From: Xylogone sp. PMI_703
Lineage: Eukaryota > Ascomycota > Leotiomycetes
Reading direction: 5' to 3'
NCBI GenBank assembly: GCA_021399445.1
Contig: JAJTUQ010000006.1
Location: 3,038,001-3,102,000, forward strand
Length of the DNA stretch: 64,000 bases
A model generated the notes under the pieces. That model saw only the letters and a program-made list of their open reading frames with translations. It was not told the DNA's origin and ran no database searches. The position numbers and the translations under genes were made by a program. Each line of letters opens with the position of its first letter. The stretch's first letter is position 1. This document shows, in pieces, positions 11,265-22,560 of the stretch.

Positions 11265-12066
11265 ACTGGCAGTTTGAGATGCCATGGATACTTCCTCCAC
11301 GCTAGAAGTATGATCCGGAGAGATTCAGTGAGCAAATAAATTACCGCTATGCTGTGCTTATGTTTAGGTAGTCAAATAGATGGAGTGGAGTGAGGTGAAT
11401 GCCTTCCGCTGCGGCTGCAACTTTGGAGAGGCTTGCCCAAATTTGATCTCGCTATCATTTCTATGCGCCTTTTTGAGCCTGGCTGAACTTCTGGACTTGA
11501 ATATGTTCAAAGCGCCGAGAGCGCCTCTACCTTGCTTGAGGCGGATTTGTCTATCGCCCAAATGTACCCATCACGGTCTCGACGGGACTTTGCGACAAAA
11601 TTAACTCACGATAGCGGGGGAGCACGAAGGAGCACGAAGGAGCTCGTCTTTATCAGATGGAGAAGTCATGCTCGTAAATGGCGCTCATGAATGACGCTTA
11701 TGAATGATGATCACAAGCCTAAGGGGATTGAGGGTGTAGAAGTGGCGTTTCGACCCCTTGGCGGCTGAGAGGTTGCCTGTTACTCAGCCCGGTTGGGCTG
11801 ATTGCCATCCCCATCTCCAGAAAGCATCTCCATAATAAAACAACACTACAGGCCGACCTGGCCATAACATACAACTTCAACAGAACAACCCGGTTGTCGC
11901 AACGCTGTCTCAAATCCTCCAATTCGACGATTCTTGATATTATCGTTAATACTATCTCCGGCGCTCGATCGCTCTAACTCTTCAAATTGTTGTATTTCGC
12001 TGGTCTTTTCGTCCCTTTGTTCATTCATCCCCTAATTTCTCAAGACAAATACATCTCTATAGTTTA
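11265..12066. other. Intergenic, no gene seen
   Basis: 802 bp upstream of the 447-aa orphan. A 10-bp direct repeat (GGAGCACGAA) occurs twice at about 11618-11637. No convincing coding frame on either strand. Confidence 0.5.
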
Positions 12067-13410
12067 ATGGAAATGTCTTTGATTGACAGCATCACACAAG
12101 GCCAGTTCCTAAAGCTAGCTGATTCGGCTGCCATTCGATTTTTTGCGAAGGATTTTAAACTAGAACTCCAGTATCTTCAAAGTGGAACGCCAACGGTGGA
12201 GGCAGAACAAACAAAGCCCAAAGGCAATCTGGACGGGTCTGGCCAAACACCTTCACAGTTGCTCTTTGGAAAAGAATTTGCTGAGGTCAACAGGACTCTC
12301 GTTAGTATGCTAGGTCTTAAATGGTTGCTAGCAAACGACTACAAGGCATTCGCGGGCTGTCAAAGTAGCGAGAACAAACTCTCCACAGAATCTTTCGGGA
12401 AACTAAGCAAATACTTCCGGGAAAGACTCCCGAATCCCGATGATGTATATGTACTGCTTGTCTCGATGGCTGTTGGAGACATCGGGAAGAATGCTGATCT
12501 CGCCGCAAAGGTTGAGAAAGCTACCGGCTGTGCTGCTTCGAATCATGACGAGGTGGTCTTTTTGGCAGCAAAAGAGGGCATGTGGCCACCTCTAAAGAAA
12601 TTATCGGCCAAGAACCAAGAGGACATTATCTTGAGTCTCGAGTTAGGATGGAAATTAAATATTGGACAGCTCGCCCAGGCGGAGAACGTACCAGGAAGCT
12701 TGAATTCAATAGTCAAACTAAAGGATAAATTGAAGGATGATAAACGAGCATACAACATTAAGATTCTGAATACCCTCCTTGATGTTGCTGGCGCTGGTGG
12801 CCACGAAGACGCCCGCTGCTGCGCCCGGATGAGCGAACCGGTGTTCCAAGGTCGCATGGTCACCATCGAGGCCTTGAATGATTTCGTCCTTGGAAGTGTA
12901 TTATCGCAACGAGAATGTTATGATCGCATCCTAGAAGCAAAAGCCAAAATCCTTGCACAGAAAGAGTTTGTTCTCCTAACAGTATCGAAAGATGAGGATC
13001 GTGCGCTTCTTCGACTTATTGCAATGGGCCGCGCGTCCAGTAATAAGAAGCATGCCGTGTTTATCAAACAGGCGTTTGAACAATTGCCAGAGCCAACCAG
13101 GCGACGCTTGGTGAAGGGACTTAACGTAGATGGGGTTTCTAATGACATCGCAATCATTCCTTACAATGCACCTGCGCTCTTTGCAGTAGTGTTCCGGAAC
13201 ACACAGGACGGTAAAGATGTTTCTTTGACTAGTGCATTAATGGCCCTCATGCGACTGTTGACGAGGGTTTTGAACGATACAAAAATTCAGGCTGGAGAAA
13301 CGGGCACCGTTGTCGAACGTGATTTGTCATTTGTGCAAGATGTTATCAAGAGTCAAAGCTTTTACGCAAATCCAAATATTCTGGATGAAATAGCTCTCCC
13401 ATGGCAATGA
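12067..13410 (+). CDS. Conserved-looking hypothetical protein, 447 aa, single exon
   Basis: One uninterrupted frame of 447 residues from ATG to TGA, soluble, mostly helical, no signal peptide or membrane segment. Noticeable elements are AKEGMWPPLKKLS near residue 170, the motif DVAGAGGHEDARC near 240-252, followed by the regular helical stretch FVLGSVLSQRECYDRILEA. The Gly/His/Asp/Cys motif could be a metal or active site, and it recalls a fungal domain of unknown function, but I cannot name it safely. Codon use and length speak for a real, intact gene. No functional partner is evident next to it. Confidence 0.8.
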   Translation: MEMSLIDSITQGQFLKLADSAAIRFFAKDFKLELQYLQSGTPTVEAEQTKPKGNLDGSGQTPSQLLFGKEFAEVNRTLVSMLGLKWLLANDYKAFAGCQSSENKLSTESFGKLSKYFRERLPNPDDVYVLLVSMAVGDIGKNADLAAKVEKATGCAASNHDEVVFLAAKEGMWPPLKKLSAKNQEDIILSLELGWKLNIGQLAQAENVPGSLNSIVKLKDKLKDDKRAYNIKILNTLLDVAGAGGHEDARCCARMSEPVFQGRMVTIEALNDFVLGSVLSQRECYDRILEAKAKILAQKEFVLLTVSKDEDRALLRLIAMGRASSNKKHAVFIKQAFEQLPEPTRRRLVKGLNVDGVSNDIAIIPYNAPALFAVVFRNTQDGKDVSLTSALMALMRLLTRVLNDTKIQAGETGTVVERDLSFVQDVIKSQSFYANPNILDEIALPWQ

Positions 13411-13648
13411 GAACATCTGAAGTAAGAGTCAGCACGGTATGTGAGCTGGCAACTGATTACCATGCAATGCACCTCTATGAAGGAAAGCAGATCAGGAACT
13501 AGAGCCGTGCTCAGAGACCGATTATCACTCTTCTACAGGCCAATAAAGCGGGAGTACCATCACCGTTCGGAATTGCTAGATGTGCGCAGAGCAGTCAGCT
13601 ACATCGAGCGAAATGTAGCAAGGTCATCCTACCGAGCTCACATATGAT
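13411..13648. other. 3' flank, no gene seen
   Basis: Short spacer between the orphan gene and the MITE; a 68-codon frame here starts from a non-ATG codon and has no motif. Confidence 0.4.
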
Positions 13649-13656
13649 ATCCTTTC

Positions 13657-14165
13657 CAGTGTTGGCAATTTTATTCAAACTATTCGAATAGCTATTTGAA
13701 TAATTCAAATATTATTCAATTAGATTAGAATAGTGGATTTTTGGATTTGATTAGAATATTTTGAATTTATATTTGAATATTATTCAAATAGTTTGAATAA
13801 TATTATATAAACTAATTTTTATGTGTTTTTCGTTGATTTCTTACGTTTTTATACATTTTATCCATTTTATACACAGATTTCTTAAGTTGCATAAATACAT
13901 AACCCAGAGTATAATTTTATACAATATTAGTAATCAAACGAATAAGCGAGAAAAAACCACTCTATTCCTAATTAAGGCTAGTACATGTTATATCTATAGA
14001 AAACTAAACTTAAATAGGTTTAGGTATATCACGTGATTTACTAATCGAATAATATTCGAATTATTTAAATATTATTTAATTAGATTTGATTAGCAGGTTT
14101 TGACTCTTTGATTAGATTAGAATAATACTCTGTATTCTAATCTAATCTAATCAATTCCAACACTG
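13657..14165. mobile_element. hAT-type MITE, 509 bp, with 8-bp target duplication
   Basis: The element begins CAGTGTTGGCAATT and ends AATTCCAACACTG, an imperfect terminal inverted repeat with the CAGTGTTGG end typical of hAT-superfamily elements. The 8 bp ATCCTTTC directly precede it (13649-13656) and directly follow it (14166-14173): a perfect 8-bp target site duplication, the hAT hallmark. The interior is strongly AT-rich and full of ATTCAAA/GATTAGA sub-repeats, and has no transposase, so it is non-autonomous. The intact ends and TSD point to a fairly recent insertion. Confidence 0.9.
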
Positions 14166-14173
14166 ATCCTTTC

Positions 14174-15264
14174 CGACTGTCAAAGCGTGCTAAGATTCCT
14201 TAATAGGCTTAGCAATAGGACTACTATAATACGGCGAAACGAAACGAGTCAAGTTCCATTGAATTCCCAGAAATGAGATACTGCATAAGAACCTAAGTCT
14301 AACAATTTCCAGCGGGAAGACGAGAAGTACTAGAAAAAGCTCGTCTGCTTCATAGTAACCGATCAATTTATCGAGGAAATGGATAAAGCACCCAACAGAA
14401 GTATATAACAATGTTATATCATGATCTATCTATAAAAGATGCAGTTATCCTTACATAACTCTAAGCAGGCAGCTGTAAGTTAAATGGATACTTAGTTAAA
14501 GTTTTAACTAATCTTTGTAACTATAGGTAGCCTGAGATAGTTTATTAAAAAAAATATAAATATACTTTACCAGTGCATTTACACGTAGTTATAAACTCAC
14601 TGAGACCTTTTATTTTCCCCTGGATAAAGACTTACTCCAGACCCTTTCCCTTGCAAGGGTTAAACAACTTCTCACCAGGATCAGTGTTTGAAAATGACAT
14701 CCTTTGGTCTGCTGCTCCGTTATTCTCAGTGTGTTTTTCGGCACTTGTTACTAAATTAAAGAGTATCAGGAAGTCAAAGTGTAGTGCGGGGCTTCTTTTC
14801 CGTTAAGTTAATAAGCATATGGGATGCAATGTGAGAGCGATGCAGATGCTTGGAGTAACCTATGTGCCTTTACTGAGTCATGTGTGAATAGTGTTGTAGT
14901 GACGCCAGAAAGTGGTTTTCAAGCTGTACATTCCCTAAGTCATCTATACAATAGACACATCGGATTAAAATTGCCTGATTGGGGAGACTTGGTAAATTCA
15001 TTGTGCTACGCTTCAGCCATGGGCAAGTCCTCTGGTGATGATTATATTATTTAATTGGCATTATAATACTTCTCGTTGTTGGGAATTCACGCTGCAAAAT
15101 TACCTACCGTGACTGAAGAATGTGAAATCAACAATTACTGTGATACCTGACAGAGATCGTAAATCTCAGCTGTGTACCTTACCTTACAACGTTTGCTTAC
15201 TTCTACCTGGTTGGCACATGACGTCTAGGAGTTCGCGATTGTTCTAACTCTACTATATTACTAT
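14174..15264. other. Intergenic, no gene seen
   Basis: 1.1 kb, AT-rich at first. Frames at 14190-14411 (minus) and 14573-15054 (plus) have no recognisable motif and no splice partners. I see nothing that I can call. Confidence 0.5.
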
Positions 15265-16521
15265 TCATGCCAATGATGCTAAGCCTTCGCAGCCAGAATA
15301 ATAATTTATCCTCTTCTGAAACGCCCCATCGCCATCCTGCTCCCCAGCTTCATGAAAGAACTTGTGGACGGCAGCCTTGATCTCATCATCGTCCTTTCGA
15401 GCAAACGCTCTGTCTATTTCTCCTAAATCTTTTTCTTCAGACTCGGTCATCGGAGAATCAAATATCAACTGGCATTGCTTTTCTGTCATTCTTCGTTCAA
15501 ATGCGCTGCATATTGACCCAGTTTCGAATTCAACTTCACGCGGCGGATACTGCATCGACATCTGATTCACCAACAGATGGCTCTGCCACTTAGGGTCCAG
15601 ATATGACTTTCCTTCTCCGAAATCCTTGTAAACCGTGATGAATAAACCTCTGCGTTTGCCGTTCAGAATCTCCTTGTAGTAAGCCTGAAACTCAGTGTAG
15701 CAAAGCCGACACTGCATCAATATTTTGTTTTCCATTTCTTCGGCGTTGGGATTAAATCTCCACTTGAGGACTTTATGCGGTACATCGGATACACAAACAG
15801 CTCCTCCCACTTTTAATTTTATAAGCATATGAGAGCATACTCTATAACGCGATAACAGTGTCCCTGTTTCCACTACTCCTGGTACTGCGACGGTCTGGCG
15901 GCGGAAAAGCAGTTTATCGTCGACTATTCGAGCGGACGAGCAATTCCACTGTAATTCTGGCCACAGATCGAAGTGGAGTTGTCTCGGTGCTAGGAGTTTC
16001 AGCATGCCTCCATAATCCCGTCCCTGACGGTATCGCTTCATTGCCATAAAACAAGCCATCGGGCTGAACAAACGCCCTACGCCCCCCATGAGGAGAGTAC
16101 TCCGGACACAAAGCTTGTCGCGAAATAAAGCCTTTTCATCAAGCATGTATCGCGGCGCTGTTTCAGTATCGATATAATGATAGCATTTGCAGTGAAAGCA
16201 AGCGATATGCTCAGGTAGATTATCTGCAAGTCCAATCTGAAGAGCGTAAAGGCTTTTGTGGTTTTCTGGCTTCCTTAAGGTCTCTGGGGTCTTGACACCA
16301 AACATTTTGTACAAGTATCCTGAGGTGAGGGATAGTTCAGCTACAGCTTTCAGCGGAAGCAATTCCACGATGATTTGAAGAACTTCTGGAGGGAGCTGGT
16401 CTAAGTAGGGGACCCTGCGAGCGAGCTGTTCGCTAGTATCGTGGGAGCCCATCGTGAATTGTACGCGTGCCGAGCCCGCTAGAAGCGCAATGGGTCCGGG
16501 AATTTTTGTATGGATAGCCAA
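15265..16521 (-). CDS. F-box domain protein
   Basis: Single exon, 418 residues from the first ATG. A second in-frame ATG about 23 codons later (MGSHDTSEQ) sits closer to the domain and is an equally likely start. Residues about 37-75 (LDQLPPEVLQIIVELLP...AELSLTSGYLYKMF) form an F-box, which in fungi binds Skp1 and makes the protein a substrate receptor of an SCF ubiquitin ligase. The rest contains C-x2-C pairs (ACFHCKC near 105; MQCRLC near 280) like many fungal F-box proteins, but no WD40 or LRR repeats. The target cannot be predicted. It looks intact. Confidence 0.75.
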   Translation of the reverse strand: MAIHTKIPGPIALLAGSARVQFTMGSHDTSEQLARRVPYLDQLPPEVLQIIVELLPLKAVAELSLTSGYLYKMFGVKTPETLRKPENHKSLYALQIGLADNLPEHIACFHCKCYHYIDTETAPRYMLDEKALFRDKLCVRSTLLMGGVGRLFSPMACFMAMKRYRQGRDYGGMLKLLAPRQLHFDLWPELQWNCSSARIVDDKLLFRRQTVAVPGVVETGTLLSRYRVCSHMLIKLKVGGAVCVSDVPHKVLKWRFNPNAEEMENKILMQCRLCYTEFQAYYKEILNGKRRGLFITVYKDFGEGKSYLDPKWQSHLLVNQMSMQYPPREVEFETGSICSAFERRMTEKQCQLIFDSPMTESEEKDLGEIDRAFARKDDDEIKAAVHKFFHEAGEQDGDGAFQKRINYYSGCEGLASLA

Positions 16522-17655
16522 TACGAATATTGGAAGCTATAGGTGTAATGATTCATGTGCTTTAGGTGCTGCGGGAGGATGAATTTTTGTTGTGGTTGGC
16601 GGATTAGTTAACGGGCTGGCTAGTGAAGACTTCTCAAGTTGTGCCATATCAGGAAAGAGCGAGGGCTACGCGACGTAAGCGTGTCGCGAGGAAAGTAGTT
16701 CTTACGCGTTGGACATTATAGGAGGATGCTGAATGTGGCCATGTTGATGGATTGTAGAGAGAGAACTGAGGCTACAGAAAAGAGTAATGCAAAGGGATTG
16801 GCTGGAGCCTAGTGTCACATGACCCTGCAACAAGGCTCAAAGATATACATCTTACAAGCGATGTGAGGACCGTTTGCCATCAAAATCAGAATCGGTGGCT
16901 ATTCTGTGTGGGTTCGCTGTAACAAGAACCGTATACCGATCTGGATGACCAACAGGTTGGAATATGTGCTGTAGAAGGGCTACGATAACAATGTCAGTTC
17001 ACCCCTCTAAAGCCGCCATGCTATAGGTATCCATAGGGACATACCGGAAAATTCTGGATCACAATGAGATTTTCCTCAAACATATCTGTTAAAACAATGG
17101 TACCCACCACGGTCTTCAGGTGACAAGCCTACACGATAGTGAAACCACCAGATGGCATTGAAAACAACAATACAACTGGCAAAATCGTTACACTATAAGG
17201 CAGCCTAACCTCGATATAGTGACCGCGTGTGTAAGAACATAACTATGGCAATAAACGCATCTCTTACTTCTATTATACAACTGCTTACACTACTCGAAAT
17301 TGTCGTGCGATTTCTCACAGGATGCATTTAGAATCTCCTCCTTGGTTCCTCAGAGTCCAGTCTAGAAAGTTTATCATTATTCTAATAGGCTTGAGCTAAA
17401 GGCACCCTGTGAATTGGCGTTGGGGGATGGAGTACGGTATCGAATGATCGTGAACTCCAAAAATAGCTATCACAAATTAAGGGTCCGGAAACAGTCACCC
17501 GGATATGAGCGCCACAATAGCTTGATTGAGCCAAAGACCCTGAAGATCGTACGCGAGTCGATCCGATCCACCTCCCGTCTTAAAACTCCACTTGGTTCTC
17601 TTTTCCCCACCACCCAGCTACTACCATCCTTGTCCCCCTTGTGCCCGGTGTAACC
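16522..17655. other. Intergenic; contains a dispersed-repeat copy
   Basis: Upstream of both the F-box gene (minus) and the cysteine-rich membrane protein gene (plus). Contains repeat copy 1 at 16714-16832. No gene seen in the remainder. Confidence 0.5.
16714..16832 (+). repeat. Dispersed repeat, copy 1
   Basis: About 120 bp that align with the minus strand of 22561-22682 (for example AGGAGG, GTGGCCATGTTGATG versus GCGGCCGTATTGATG, CTGAGGCTAC, AAAGGGATTGGC, GGAGCCTAG). The last 46 bp are also found at 25700-25745, about 38 of 46 identical. It is probably the eroded end of a transposable element family. Confidence 0.7.
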
Positions 17656-18613
17656 ATGGCCGTCATCAATATGAGATTTCTCTCGGCCCTAGCCTGCCTT
17701 CTACTGTATGTCTTCCCGGCCTATGCTGCCTCATCCTGCTATTATCTGAACGGTGACGTGGGAACTAGCCAGATTAAGCCCTGTACTAATCATCTGCCTT
17801 CGGGTTCTCATAGCGCATGCTGTAACCTGGGCAAAAGCCCACCTGATATCTGTTTGGGTGGTGGTTTGTGCCAGCGAATGGATTCCACGGAAGGGGATTT
17901 CGTGATATACGCTGTTGGCTGTACAGATCCCACCGGCAAGGATTCTGCCTGCCCGCAGTATTGTCCTAGTATGTTTCTCTGGGCGGCCGACAAACCTTCC
18001 TTCCCATTTCATCCCTTCTTTGGGAGTGATTGAATTAATAGATAATGAAATAGGCGAATTCCAGATTTACTCTCTGAACCCATGCTGGGATGGGACAATT
18101 TCGAGTTGGTGCTGTAATGACCAGCAAACAACCAGCTTGTGCTGCGTTAATAACCGCGGCAGCTTTGCTTTCAACTTAACGACTTTGGGTGTTTCGAATA
18201 ATCCGTCTCAATCAACACCGGTGGGATCGACTATCACGACCAACGTGTGTTCAAATACTGGAGCAGTAACGGGAGATATGGCAAGCTGTCCTTCGAAAAA
18301 TGGTACTATCATCGGTTCGGCGATTGGAGCATTTTTCGCAGGAACCCTGATTGCAGGCTTACTAGGAGCGTATTTTACCTTGAGATGGGCGAACAAACAT
18401 GATCAGAAAGCCATGTCTCCTAATACATCACATATTACTAATACGACTGAATATCGCCGAGAATTAGACACAACTTCTCCGAGTTTGAAAGTACCGGGAA
18501 GTTCTAGCAAACGAATCATTGCACAGGAGATTAGCGCACAAGAGATTGGAGCAGGAAAATCCAAATATGAGATTGACGGACGGCAGGTCGGCAATACAAC
18601 TTCTGATAGCTAG
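17656..18613 (+). CDS. Secreted/single-pass membrane cysteine-rich protein
   Basis: Two exons, join(17656..17968, 18054..18613), 290 residues; the intron starts GTATGT and ends AATAG, phase 1. The ATG at 17656 gives an N-terminal signal peptide (residues 1-26, ending VFPAYA). Next come about 190 residues with many Cys (CC pairs at SACCNLG, SWCCND and SLCCVN), then a single transmembrane helix near residues 200-228 (GTIIGSAIGAFFAGTLIAGL) and a cytoplasmic Ser/Thr-rich tail. This is the layout of fungal cell-surface sensors or anchored effectors, but no WSC, CFEM or other named domain is evident. It looks intact; the function is unknown. Confidence 0.78.
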
Positions 18614-19524
18614 TATTATCAATAAAGTCGTACGACCCGAGACGTATATAAAATGTTCCAACATCTTATTCTTTTTTCTAACTATACCATGAGTCCAGGA
18701 CCATCCGGTGCTACTACGTGTGGGGCTGGAATGCTTCCAAGGCCAATTCATGGAATCCTTTTAGTTTAGGCCTTCTAATGCCGTTTCTCCTCATTAGAAT
18801 ACTATTTATTAGATCTGAATGAATCAGCCAATAAAAATTATTTGTTTCAACTACCCTGCATAACTGAAAGCGTGTGGGATCTGCGGCTGAACCCTCAGTC
18901 CCACGTTTTAATTCTGACTATCCACATACCACTACTATTAGTTTCTACAATAAACGCCCTGCTAAATTTATTAAGAGCGTATTATACTCATTTTCTAAGT
19001 CATATTAACTAATAGGTTTACCAAACTTAACTGAAGGCGTGGGAAACAATAGAGATCCTTGGCCTCTATGTCGTCTCCAATACACTTACAAAGTAGCCTT
19101 CTATGGGCTTTAGAACTCTCAACCAGCGTGGAAGCAAAGCTACCATTTGGCTCGCATTTATAGACTCCAGGAGTCAAAGAGAACCGCATCATATCCTTCG
19201 ACCCTTATCCCTTCTCGCTATTCTATGGAGTCCCCGTGCATTCACCAGTGCCGCGAGGCTTTACACACAGCCCGACAGCAAGCTCTTTCGCTGGCCACAC
19301 ATGATGCAAATCTGTGCAGTCTTGGTGCCTGTATATGTGCTAGTCAAACACTTCACTATAGGCTACCACTTCATTTACCCGGCTGTGGTCGTGTTTATGG
19401 GTAGTGTGAATAAGTTGGACGTGAAGTAAACCATTGGACGATCGCTCAACCTATTTCCCACACTGCCAGTTACGCCTAGTGACACGATAATCACAGATCC
19501 CCTCAACTTCAAGCCTTCAAACAT
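18614..19524. other. Intergenic, no gene seen
   Basis: AT-rich spacer. Overlapping frames at 19103-19429 lack motifs. A short frame from the ATG at 19525 (MAANDIKIVFVRS) may be the lost N-terminus of the next gene. Confidence 0.45.
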
Positions 19525-19565
19525 GGCGGCCAATGACATCAAAATTGTGTTTGTAAGAAGTCTAG

Positions 19566-20497
19566 ATGGGAATTGCCGCAGCACCATCTGAGTCGATTCA
19601 AGCCCCCCTAGATATCAAGCAATGGACTCTGAAGAAAATTATCTTTTGCACCGAGATTGTCATGGGATTATTAGTCACCTGCAGCCTTGTATTTGGTATT
19701 CTTCTCGTAGATATATGGGCCATTGTCCTGTTCGGTGTATACTGGCTGCACTTACTGCCATCGACTGCAGTGTCATCAGCAAGATGATTATTCCCAAGTC
19801 GAGTCTGGTTCAGATCGACCCTACCACTGCCTTTGCAATTTATCAGCAGCCATCTGGAGGTCTCATTGTCTTCAAAGGTGGGCAAGATACCATGGAGGCA
19901 TGGAGTCGCGCAACTTGGACATTCGATGCTACGGTCTGGCACAAAATCATCCACTGGAGTTAGATCCTAACCAGCATAGCCGCAGCACTCGGCTCAGTTG
20001 CTTGCATGGTGAACGTGAACGGTTACCTACAATTGGGATTCCTTGGAATGTTAATCTACTCCTCCGTCGCGGAACTCTGGCTAGCGGTACTGGCCCGTGA
20101 ACTTCAAATGGCCGCTTATGAATACCAAGTGCTTTGCAGTGCTAGAGATGTCAAAGGGAATGACAAGAAATACAAGGGCATCATTCAAGCAGCATTAGGA
20201 CTTGACGAGGATCATCGACTTGATGTTTCTAGCTGGATCGAGTTAAAGTTGTTGCCCGACCTTCCACTCTTTCGGGCTGTGCTACACACGCTACAGACTT
20301 CGAATAACCAAAGTGCTAAAGAAGATATACTTGACGGGGTTCGCGACGAATTTAACTCCAGATGTGGGAGGCGTGGGACAGGGGATACAGAGACCAAAGA
20401 GCGGATTTGGCGTGAGATAGAAAGGGTTTGGAATGAACATACTGGCAATACGGAGAAGCTGAATCTTGGCAGAATCACTATTGAAGTAAAACATTAG
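19566..20497 (+). pseudogene. Broken polytopic membrane protein gene
   Basis: The frame opening at 19566 encodes a hydrophobic segment (LKKIIFCTEIVMGLLVTCSL and on) and is lost near 19740, where the sense reading moves by one base (LAALTAIDCSVISKM). It continues to an in-frame TAG at 19961-19963 and then goes on in the same frame past the stop (SIAAALGSVACMVN..., ELWLAVLARELQMAAYE...) to 20497. Thus one frameshift and one nonsense codon interrupt what was a membrane protein of about 300 residues with an amphipathic, charged C-terminal half. I do not recognise the family. Confidence 0.55.
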
Positions 20498-21207
20498 ATT
20501 CAATAAGCAATCTAGATCTTCATAATTGTTACTCAGGTAACAACAGCATCCGAAACCGGAAGATTTGATTCAAGCCACCGGGAGAGATGTACAAATTCAC
20601 CCTGTGTATCCATGACGAAGGACAAGCTCGGGCAAGATTCGGTGGGAAGAGTGCAAGCGCTGGAGAGGCAATGAAGGTTACAAAGCAATCACTCCTTTGC
20701 TAGGTAACTAAGTTTGCAGCGGAAACCATGCACCGTTGGTGAGAGGATATATTGATACAAGACGACTCTGCCTAAGTGTAACTAGACATACCGAAGTGAA
20801 TGCGGCACGGTCAAGGTTTGGAAGCAGAAAGACAGGAGTTAGTTGTCTCTTGCCAATCATCTATTGGCCAAGATATTATGGAGGTTGGCTAATGTACGAA
20901 CAAATGCTAGGCTACAAAGTTGACTCGGACATATCGGACAGCAAAGTCGTATCGCCGTCCCATAGTATTCATAAACTATATGGTATTTCTCGGTGTACAC
21001 TTGTACCTCCTTACGCCGAGTTCCATTTCCTTTGATCTGCTGCTTAATCTGGTTCAGGCATCTTGGAGAAATGTATAGCTGCATATGTGTAGGTGTATGT
21101 ATATATATGTGAAGCACGAATGTTTGACTTCTCGAATATCTCCATGCATTGAATTGAAAACCTCAAAACATTTCCTAATTGCTGAATATTTGTATCTTAA
21201 TTCTGCA
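20498..21207. other. Intergenic, no gene seen
   Basis: Spacer upstream of the MDR reductase gene. A frame at 20736-21035 has no motif. No gene called. Confidence 0.5.
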
Positions 21208-22323
21208 ATGACATCCAATCTTCCATCTCACCATCGCGCTCTTGTGCTCGAAAGTATCGAGACCGGCTTTGAGGTTAAATCCGTTCCAACGGCACAGCTG
21301 AGCGAAGGCAGCGCCATCGTCCGCATCGAAGCCTCTGGAGCATTATCGTACTTCCGTGAAATCTACAATGGAGAGCTTGGATACTCATTTCCCACGCCCA
21401 TTGTGGGCGGTTTCAGCGCAATTGGCCATGTTGTCGCACTCGGAGCAGATGCAACGGTCCTACGGGTCGGGCAACTCGTGTTTGTCGACTGCGTTGTTCG
21501 TGCACGCGATGACCCCAGCGCTCTTTTCTTAACAGCGATCCATGACGGAAGCAGCGATGCCAGCAAAAAACTAATGAGAGAAGTCTGGCGTGATGGAACG
21601 CTTGCTGAGTTTGCCAAGGTGCCACTGGAAAATTGCATCCCGCTTGACGAAACGAGGCTCTGTCAGGACTTGGGCTACTCGATCCAGGACTTGATGTACC
21701 TTTGCTACCTCCTCGTACCATACGGCGGGCTACGAGACATCAAGCTCGAGCCGGGCGAAACAGTGGTTGTGTCTCCGGCGACTGGCGGGTTTGGTAGCGC
21801 GGGTGTGATGGTAGCGATTGCAATGGGCGCCAGGGTAATTGCTCTGGGTCGAAATGAGACCAAGCTGGCGAAGTTGAAGGAGCATGTGAGGAGGGGAACA
21901 CCTGGGGCAAATATAGAGACAGTGAAATTGACTGGAAATGAGCATGCAGACACTGCTGCAGTGGCAGCTTTTGGTAAGATCGATGCTGCGTTGGACCTTT
22001 CACCACATGCCGCTGCCAAAGCGACTCATTTGAAGAGCGTTGTGAACGCACTGCGACAGAATGGGAGATGTAGTTTGATGGGCATGGCCGAGGTTGTCAT
22101 ACCAGCCTGGAAGGTCGTCGGTAGTAACATTGCATTCCGTGGCAAGCTGATGTACGAAAGGGATGACGTCTTGCAGTTTATTAAGATGCTAGAAAGGGGC
22201 ATATTTCCAAAGGGAAAAGACTTTGTGACTACCAAGGCTTTTCGTCTGGAGGACTGGAAAGAAGGCTTTGAAGCAGCGGCTGAGTACATCGGTATTGGGC
22301 AGACGGTAGTCTTCATTCCATAG
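21208..22323 (+). CDS. MDR-superfamily alcohol dehydrogenase/quinone reductase-like protein
   Basis: Single exon, 371 residues; the ATG at 21208 is chosen because the family's N-terminal fold begins right after it, although the frame is open further upstream. GroES-like N-terminal domain, then a Rossmann domain with the dinucleotide motif SPATGGFGSAGVMVAIAMGA at about 190-210 and VIALGR after it (the R suggests NADPH). The zinc-binding GHE of classical ADHs is replaced (GGFSAIGHVVALG) and the structural-zinc Cys cluster is missing, so it is probably a zinc-independent reductase. The substrate is unknown. It looks intact and stands alone. Confidence 0.85.
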   Translation: MTSNLPSHHRALVLESIETGFEVKSVPTAQLSEGSAIVRIEASGALSYFREIYNGELGYSFPTPIVGGFSAIGHVVALGADATVLRVGQLVFVDCVVRARDDPSALFLTAIHDGSSDASKKLMREVWRDGTLAEFAKVPLENCIPLDETRLCQDLGYSIQDLMYLCYLLVPYGGLRDIKLEPGETVVVSPATGGFGSAGVMVAIAMGARVIALGRNETKLAKLKEHVRRGTPGANIETVKLTGNEHADTAAVAAFGKIDAALDLSPHAAAKATHLKSVVNALRQNGRCSLMGMAEVVIPAWKVVGSNIAFRGKLMYERDDVLQFIKMLERGIFPKGKDFVTTKAFRLEDWKEGFEAAAEYIGIGQTVVFIP

Positions 22324-22467
22324 CTTCCAGTAGTCCTATACAATACCACTACATTCTGTGTTCATTCGTTCTCGTATCAGCTCTGTTCCAGTTCCTAAAG
22401 GATCCTGGGTTGGATTTCGAGTCTAAGCAATTATATAGCAAGATGAGCGATGGGCTTTTTATTAATT

Positions 22468-22532
22468 GAAGAGTAGTCGAGAAGAGTAGTCGAGAAGAGT
22501 AGTCGAGAAGAGTAGTCGAGAAGAGTAGTCGA
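22468..22532 (+). repeat. 13-bp tandem repeat, 5 perfect copies
   Basis: GAAGAGTAGTCGA repeated five times without mismatch, 145 bp after the stop of the reductase gene. A minisatellite; perfect identity suggests recent expansion. Confidence 0.95.
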
Positions 22533-22560
22533 GATGATGGAGGATGAAGAAGTATATGAA

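Noticed and set aside
13821..14036. 71-codon frame inside the MITE
   Set aside because: Low-complexity AT-rich DNA of a non-autonomous element.
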